NCBI GenBank assembly: GCA_964036665.1
Contig: OZ038527.1
Location: 2,542,001-2,606,000 of the forward strand
DNA from: Gordius sp. MW1
Lineage: Eukaryota > Nematomorpha > Gordioida > Gordea > Gordiidae
Length of the DNA: 64,000 nt
Direction of reading: 5' to 3'
Below the pieces are notes generated by a model. That model was not told the DNA's origin. It was given only the letters and a program-made list of their open reading frames with translations, and did not search any database. Both the position numbers and the translations under genes were made by a program. Shown piece by piece: positions 57,690 to 64,000 of this stretch; positions within the stretch are counted from its first letter, which is position 1; each line of letters opens with the position of its first letter.

Positions 57690-57930
57690 TTGGATTTAAG
57701 ATTTATACTTTGGCCAATTGTCATTTTTTTCATTGGTAAGTAGCCAGCGGACGGTCAAAAAGTCATACTATCATGGTATTAACAAGAACAAAATATTAAT
57801 TTAATTAAAAAAAAAAAATTTGTCCTCTCCTGGGTTTGAACTCGAACCTGCAAGTTAGAAAGCCGGTGAAAATAACTTGGTGGACGGACGGACAACAAAA
57901 AGCGAGCCCATAATTGCATAGCAATTAAAA
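57690..57930 (-). repeat. HINE-like end fragment
   Basis: One monomer (TTTGGCCAATTGTCATT, CAGCGGACGG), a tRNA-like CCTGGGTTTGAAC, GGACGGACGGACAAC and the end CATAATTGCATAGCAATT. Confidence 0.75.
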
Positions 57931-58039
57931 ATTTGCCGGGAATTATATAGCCAATTTAGCAAGTATCCGATATATAACAACAACCTCTAGCTGTAAACAG
58001 AAATTTAGGTATAAAGCTAATCAGTCGGTCCCATAAATA

Positions 58040-58445
58040 TTAATTGAATTTGGGCTCGGGCGAGGTCATAAAATTAAAGCCAACCAGCGGTCATAATCTA
58101 GTCTATTTGCGAAAGCAAAATGCAAGGTCTACAGTCATTAAAAACCCTCGTAAGTTTCCACCGCAATTATGCAAAAATTACAAGTTGGACACGACAAGAC
58201 ACTCACTCACTCAAGACAACGAAAAGCGAACCCATAAATAGCATAGCAATTAATTATGGAATTTGGGCTCGGGCGAGGTCAAAAAATTAAAACCAACCAG
58301 CGGTCATTAGCTAATGTATTTGCTAAAGCAAATAAAAGTCATTTATAGAAGCATAAGTCCACAGCCAATAAAAACCCTTATAAGTTTCCACGGCAATTAT
58401 GCAAACATTACAAGTTGAACAAGCGAGCCCATAAATTGCATAAAA
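58040..58445. repeat. ~200-bp direct repeat pair ending in HINE-like sequence
   Basis: GAATTTGGGCTCGGGCGAGG at 58,048 and 58,260, followed in both by CCAACCAGCGGTCAT, AAACCCT.GTAAGTTTCCAC and a CCCATAAATTGCATA-like end. Confidence 0.8.
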
Positions 58446-58460
58446 ATTGAAAAGAGACAT

Positions 58461-58808
58461 TGGTTAAGTACAAAGATCTATATCATTATCCTCTAAAATA
58501 GGTCAAAAGTCGGCAAAGGATTTAAAGTTGTATCGTACAACAAGAATCCCTAGTTGTTGCCTTGAATAACATAGCTATCAGACATTCTAAATATCGATAA
58601 TAAAAATTTAATTAATTTTTTTTTTTTTGGGGGGGGGGGGGTTAAAAAAGTTTATTTTAACGAAAACAAAGTTACATATATATAAGCGTAATACCAAAAA
58701 AAGACATATTGATTGGTTAAATGCAAAGATCTATATCTATCATCTAAAATAGGCCAAAACTCGTCAAAGGATTTAAAGTTGTATCGTACAACAAGAATTC
58801 CTAGGTTG
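58461..58808. repeat. ~97-bp direct repeat around a poly-G tract
   Basis: TTAAAGTTGTATCGTACAAC and its flanks occur at about 58,461-58,558 and 58,713-58,808, separated by a T/G homopolymer tract (58,619-58,641). Confidence 0.8.
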
Positions 58809-59140
58809 CAAGTTAAAAAAGGACGCGGAAATTTAAAAATTTCGGTGAGCGTTTTCCGATTTCTTTAAAAAAAAACATCCATTGCCTGTTTACCGAAGGA
58901 ACCAGAGCACGAGGCAACGACAGGGATAAAAATATTGGATGCCAAAAGAAACATTAATTAATAGATGAGGAAGGGCAGCTAAAAATGACCTAAATTTTAT
59001 TTTAGCTATTTTAGACATATTTTAAAAATTTAACGACACGTAAATTTGAATTGATGGACTCACGGTCTAGCGCTTTTACTACCTATTTTAATTCCCAGTA
59101 GGGTTTATTTCGATTTTTCAAAGAGCTGAGCACCTATAGT

Positions 59141-59300
59141 CATGGGCGTAGCCAAAGGGCCTGGAGGGGTGGCTGCCCCCCCCTCTAAATCCAAAAAATT
59201 GTTTTATTAAAATTAAGGCTAAAATAAAAATGATCATTTTGCCCCTCCCTAAATCATTATTGCCTCCTCCCTCTAATTCCACTGCTAGCTAGGCCCATGC
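59141..59300. mobile_element. MITE-like GGGCGTAGC element, third copy
   Basis: Starts CATGGGCGTAGCCAAAGG and ends GCTAGCTAGGCCCATGCG, with C runs between. Confidence 0.5.
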
Positions 59301-59548
59301 GTATAGTATTAGCTTGCTTATGAGTGTAAAATTTTTCCATGGAATAAAGGAATAGTAAAATAAATTAATTTTTTTGGTTGCTTCAATATCTTCAAAATTT
59401 TGTACGTGGTAGGTTCTAATTCATGCACAACGCTAATCCATCGATTTTTCCCTTTAAAAATACGATCATTAGAGCAGACATGCCAATATTTATAAAAAGG
59501 TTTAAACCCTGAAAATGTTCAAATAGAAATTTAAACTTGGTGTAAACT

Positions 59549-59716
59549 AGTGTTGTAAAAACGGGGGGTAGGGGGGCTTTGTTTGGTCGCGTTTGGTTTT
59601 AGTCGATTAAACATAAACAAACCATTTTTATCTATTTTTCTTAGTCGCATATATAGATTAAAAGTCATTTGGTCATTGGTGGCGGTCAAACAACACCCAG
59701 CCGTTTTTACAACACT
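59549..59716. mobile_element. Small MITE with AGTGTTGTAAAAACG ends
   Basis: Perfect 15-bp inverted ends, AGTGTTGTAAAAACG and CGTTTTTACAACACT. A related copy follows directly (59,722-59,914) and a third, truncated one lies at 60,693-60,838 in the other direction (shared TTAGTCGAAATTTGAAAAA). The interior is rich in GTCGA/TCGAC. Confidence 0.8.
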
Positions 59717-59721
59717 ACTTT

Positions 59722-59914
59722 ATGGTAAAAACGGTTGGGTTTTGTTAAGTAGACCTTTGGTTCAATAAGACTAACGGTCGACTCAGATCTATTTTTCAAA
59801 TTTCGACTAAGCCTAGAGGTCGATTAAGAAAAACAGACCAAAAACTTTGGTCTGATTATGTTTAGTCGAGTAAAACGAAAGGTCGACCAAGAGCCCAGTC
59901 GTTTTTACAACACT
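59722..59914. mobile_element. Second copy of the same small MITE
   Basis: Left end degraded (TGGTAAAAACGG), right end CGTTTTTACAACACT intact. Confidence 0.7.
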
Positions 59915-60117
59915 AGTGTGAACGTACTACTTTTTAGACGCGAAGAAAATCATATAAATCTCTAATAGAGAGCTAAAGAATTAATTAAAATTCTGGTAAT
60001 AGAAGAAGACTGAAGTTACATAAATTTTTTCTTTTGGCAATAAATTCCTCGTGAAGTTTGATATAAATGAATAAAGTGATGTATATTATTTTAATATAGT
60101 CCCCAACTTACTATATA

Positions 60118-60424
60118 CAGTCAAAACCGTTTAATTGCAAAGCCTTGGGCCTGATTTTTTTTTCTCGCGATTAACCAATATTTCGCGATTAAACGATGGA
60201 AATAAAAGTATATGTACAATACATTATATTAAATATTCATTTCTTACGCTATCTGGTTTTAAGCACTCGAAAATGTTTGTGAATATCCGATATTTTACTA
60301 TTAAGCGATTTATCAATAGACGATGTTTTTGTTAATATTATCGTTTAAAAAAACAAAATGGCGGTTAACTTCGCGATTAAAAGATTTCTCGATAATCCGA
60401 TTTGCGATTAAGAAGTTTTGACTG
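60118..60424. mobile_element. mariner/pogo-type MITE (307 bp)
   Basis: Ends CAGTCAAAACCGTTTAATTG and GCGATTAAGAAGTTTTGACTG are inverted, each flanked by TA (60,116-60,117 and 60,425-60,426). Several CGATTAA motifs inside. Non-coding. Confidence 0.85.
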
Positions 60425-60692
60425 TAATTATATTGTCGCAAAAATTTTGTCTAATGGTCACTCGCAACATCAAATTGTTGAGCTTTAGATCCTGCCGTTG
60501 ATACATTTAAAAACGAACTAAATCATATTCACTTATCTGATAACTAGTTTAATAGGAGTCCTTAATTACAGTTGTTAATACATTAGTAAGACTTAAATTT
60601 TTGAAGACAAGGCCAAAGTTAATTCAATCCAACAGCACTTTGTTCACAGAGCGTCATATAAGTCGGCTTAAAATTAAAGATTAGGCGATACT

Positions 60693-60838
60693 AGTGTTGT
60701 AAACATGGCTGGGTTTTGTTTAGTCGACCCTTGAATTCAGACGACCAAACATAAAAAGACCAAAAGTTTTTGGTCTGTTTTTCTTAATCGACCTCTACGC
60801 TTAGTCGAAATTTGAAAAACAGACCAGAGTCGACTTTT
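60693..60838. mobile_element. Third, truncated copy of the AGTGTTGT MITE
   Basis: AGTGTTGTAAACATGGC start, then GGTCTGTTTTTCTTAATCGA. One end only. Confidence 0.65.
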
Positions 60839-60839
60839 T

Positions 60840-61860
60840 TTTAAATATTATAATCACCAAAGTATTAGATTACGTTTATAGGTAAATTTGACGATATAAC
60901 TTTGATAATGAAGGGTTAACTAAATTTGAAATTTATATGAAAGCTATAATACCAAATCTCATGTCTCTACAAATTTTGTGCCTTAGAGCCCTGCATGGAT
61001 TTCTTTGGTCAGACCAAAATCGAAGACCCGATCTTTTAGCCCAAACCAGGCCTAAGGCCTATTGGGTCCTTCAGCTAAACCAGCGTGTTAAGTCGATCAT
61101 TGCTAAAGAAAGAATTTTTAATACAAACACTTAAAAAACAAGGTATATCCAGTAATCACATACAAATTTCCTAGTCAAAACTCAAAAATTTGTCATCAAC
61201 CGAAAACGTAAAAATCCAACTTCATGGAAGATTTTTAAATAGAGAGGTTTTCAAACCTTGAGTGTTCTATTGCAATAATTTTAAATTTTTTCACCCAAAT
61301 ATCTTAAATCTATTTATGTGATAGGTAAGGCACAGAAAAACTTAATTAGAATTTGAACTGTCAAACACCCATCTTTTAGGCATTGATACATCTTCACGAT
61401 CAATATGCTAAAAATATTTGAAGGAGTTTAAATTTCTATTGGAGCCACAGATAGATTGCACTACACTTTTTTATATTGAGGCAAACATGGGAAATTGAAT
61501 GAATGACCTTATGGTAAATAATATTCACACGGAATGAGCATATGTTACAAACAACTTATTATTTAGAATATATAAATCTTACGAGAAAATTATGTTTACT
61601 TTATGAATGCAATTATATATTGTCTTTTGGCGTTCTTAAATAAAGCACTCTTTTTCAAAAAACAAAACGTAATGCTTAGGATATTGAATAAACCATAAAA
61701 ATTTAAAGGCCTTCTTAGACATTGATTATATTATAAAGTTCATAATTTTAAGATATTAAAAATGGTGTGAGTATAAGCATACATTTTTGATGCAAATGAT
61801 TTTATTTTATTAAAAAAATATATTAGAAAATTTATAAAAAGACTAATCATAAAGTTAATA
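60840..61860. other. AT-rich stretch without recognised features
   Basis: I searched for further TRMT1 exons downstream of 61,869 on the minus strand and saw none here. The short frame at 60,937-61,134 has no recognisable features. Confidence 0.4.
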
Positions 61861-61868
61861 GTTTCTAC

Positions 61869-61981
61869 CATTTCGTGGGCATATTTGGTGTGCAATGGAA
61901 TTGAATCGTAGCGCCCATGGCAATTATGTCCAGTGGCACCACAGAGTACACCCATATCCGTGCAAGTTACGCAAAGTAGTC
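61869..61981 (-). CDS. TRMT1: TRMT1 exon: catalytic-core C-terminal part
   Basis: tRNA (guanine-26-N2) dimethyltransferase uses S-adenosylmethionine to dimethylate G26 of tRNAs. After AG at 61,982-61,983 the exon reads GLLCVTCTDMGVLCGATGHN, CHGRYDSIPLHT and KYAHEM, then GT at 61,867-61,868. LLCVTCTDM.VL.G..G..C...Y and the following HEM are characteristic of the TRMT1 family. The start codon position is phase 1 (G|GA), which joins correctly to the upstream exon end at 62,163. The next exon is not visible within the window. Minus strand, like the EGF-like exons, but a separate gene. Confidence 0.85.
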
Positions 61982-62162
61982 CTAAAAAGTGCAAACCGTA
62001 CTAAAATATGTGATACTTTTAATTAATACTTCATAACAAAAAAGTTTGAGTAAAAAATAATAAAAATTAACAATTAGTGTTCTTGACAATATTGATTTCA
62101 AAAGTTTAATATTGAATAATTTGAGGCTTTTAAAAAGAGACTAATTAATAAAAATGACTAAC

Positions 62163-62276
62163 CTCCATGGGATATTGATTGGAATAGCTGACATGAATGG
62201 TACAGCTGAACCATAAGGATCAAGATCTACTATATCAAATCTATCTTTGTAGCTTGTATGTTTTAACATGAGCAAG
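62163..62276 (-). CDS. TRMT1: TRMT1 exon: DPYG motif, with a frameshift
   Basis: AG at 62,277-62,278, then LLMLKHTSYKDRFDIVDLDP followed by YGSAVPFM, carrying the VDLDPYG motif of the methyltransferase active site. The family reading resumes in another frame as QSISHG up to the canonical donor AG|GTTAGT (GT at 62,161-62,162). Comparison of lengths places the lesion as a two-base loss between 62,191 and 62,192. The 181-bp intron and both splice phases (1) agree with the next exon. So this is either a recently broken gene copy or a sequencing/assembly error. Upstream exons were not recognised in 62,280-64,000. Confidence 0.85.
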
Positions 62277-62451
62277 CTATTGACACAAATATAAATATGT
62301 AGTTATAACTAAATACACACAAATATAGCATTAAATTTGTGACCCACTGCATTTATATAATTTACACAAAAATCAACTTCAATACTATAATTTAAAAGAT
62401 TCATATTGTTAAAAATAATATAAAAATAAAAATTATGCATGGGCCATTCCA

Positions 62452-64000
62452 TGACAAATCATAACGTTTTCGACCGACCATTACAGATCAGGAAATTTTT
62501 GGTGAGAGTGTAGGTCTCATTTATTAGATTTATTTCTGAAAGTTTTAGCCATTTTGGGCCAATACTTTTTTAGTTATGGACGTTTAGAGGACCAAAATCA
62601 CGTTTGGGAGCGTTTTATGGATTTTACTATTTTTGTCATAATTTTGAAAGTAATTGCGTTATTCACTCAAATTTTGGTGCATTTTGTTCCTAAAAAAATT
62701 CTCTAACGAAATAATTTAACCAAAAACCTCAAACTTTTTGCGGTTAATTTTTTGTGGTAAAATTAGTGAAAAATCATAAAAACATATTTCTCCGGTACAT
62801 GAAATCACCAATTTCACAATGTGAACTCCTTTATGACCCATTGTCATATTCCAATCATGAAAAGTTGGGAGCGGCTACGAGATGGTCAAAAATTCGAAAA
62901 ATTCCATTTCTAACAAAATTATTTATAGATGGCGGTATATTCAATTATTACAAGAACATGTTATGGGGTTTATTTTTAATCAAACTGCAAATTTATAAAG
63001 AATATATGGTAAATAAATAATATTGGAATAAAAATAAACTTAAATTTGATATTTTTTTCTGTACAATTGGCAATTATCCGAGTTTGAAAATTAGATCTTG
63101 AATTTTAATTTAAATGATATAGGGGTATGCTAAAATTAATATTAGGTTGAAAAAATAAATAAATACTAATATGATGACAAAATTGCTCATATATTTTTAT
63201 TTTTGTACTGATAATCCATGCTAAAAATTAAAAATTTATGCAGGATGAGAGGTATTTAAAAAAAAATCTTGCTAGTTGTGACCATTTTTTATTTTAATTA
63301 AACCTAAAGTTATTTTCAAACTCGGTTACTTGCTTATCGCGTAAATAAAAGTTCAAAATTTAAGTTGATTTTTATTCCAATATTACTTATTTACTATTTT
63401 TTAAATTTAATTTTTACTGCTGCATTTTCACAATTTTTAGATACATGTTTATTTATGTTATGTTGATATACTTCCTCACCACATATATTATTTTTTTAGA
63501 TAAAACAAGCTACTGTTAAATATTTTGTCTTCATATTATTCTTTTTAAAGAGAATTTAGTCACCAAAAAATTATTAAAATAACACGATCATTCATTTAAA
63601 GGAATTTATTCAAAGCAGAGTTTTACTTATTAAATTAATGAATTTTTTCAAGAATATATTCTGTAATCTCGAATTAAAAAAATGAAAGGTGCGTAGAAAA
63701 AAATTAGTATAGAAGATAGCAAACTTAGCATACTAAAACATTTTATTTTACAAATATAAATATTAGATCAAAAAAGGCGTTTACAATTTATTTTTTATTT
63801 TACTACTTAAAGTTAAAAAAGATATTTAAATTAAATCTAAAAAGTGTCAGCTCCTGTGAATAGGTCTCTTAAAAATAAGAGGGACAAAATATTTTGAAGA
63901 TTATTCATATTTTTTCATGTTTCACCTAGCCTCGTTTTTCAACGTAAAAATTTAAAACCAACACTTGAGCTAGATTAAAAAAAATAAGATCAAGAATATG
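62452..64000. other. AT-rich stretch without recognised genes
   Basis: Moderately complex sequence at 62,452-62,900 (GGCCATTCCATGACAAATC, CGTTTTCGACCGACC) resembles an old interspersed repeat, but no ends are found. The plus-strand frame 62,754-63,020 is not recognised. The rest is very AT-rich. Confidence 0.4.

Noticed and set aside
62754..63020. 88-residue plus-strand ORF near TRMT1
   Set aside because: AT-rich, no recognisable motif, wrong strand for TRMT1 and no similarity to its missing exons.

Overview
This window is eukaryotic, almost certainly metazoan, nuclear DNA. It is very AT-rich, has no operon-like gene packing, and is mostly transposable elements (TEs) nested in one another. 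Two kinds of probable host coding sequence are visible, all on the minus strand. The first is a series of short exons (81-101 bp) encoding EGF-like cysteine modules. Most start after AG and end before GT in phase 1, and they are scattered from 0.5 kb to 56 kb. The second is two adjacent exons at 61.9-62.3 kb that match the catalytic core of TRMT1 (tRNA guanine-26 dimethyltransferase), including its DPYG motif. The species cannot be named from sequence alone.

Layout. 0-1.6 kb: a LINE fragment plus EGF exons; this block recurs, diverged, at 54.7-56.5 kb. 2.2-5.4, 9.5-16.7, 19.3-20.0, 23.4-25.1, 25.2-32.6, 35.6-36.7, 44.2-44.6 and 57.7-57.9 kb: one family of tandem-repeat-bearing elements whose architecture fits Helentron-associated elements (HINE-like). 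They have a terminal plus subterminal inverted repeat, a GC hairpin at the other end, and about 128-bp internal monomers. 6-9 kb and 25.4-29.1 kb: two related Helitrons; the first carries a nested hAT, the second a decayed Rep protein. 10.6-11.6 kb: a non-coding TIR element. 15.7-16.4 and 36.7-36.9 kb: fragments of a retroelement C-terminal domain. 20.0-23.4 kb: a DNA transposon with long inverted repeats and a lightly damaged protein of a widespread but unnamed type. 32.6-34.9 and 39.4-42.1 kb: two hAT elements, each with a perfect 8-bp target duplication. 37.0-39.4 kb: a Ty3/gypsy integrase with its 3' LTR. 47.7-51.9 kb: three LTRs of another family, one holding a piggyBac-type MITE. 56.5-57.4 kb: an RT-RNase H fragment. 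58-61 kb: several MITEs.

The history can be partly read. A block of about 1.25 kb carrying two EGF exons was duplicated (32.3-35.8 and 43.3-44.5 kb). One copy then received a hAT, and that hAT received a 328-bp Helitron. The other copy is the intact empty site. The TEs do not cooperate with the host exons; they fill what are probably very long introns or intergenic space. Nearly all TE reading frames are broken. The least decayed are the hAT at 39.4 kb, the 20-23 kb transposon and the gypsy integrase. All calls are by eye; no alignment or search was run.
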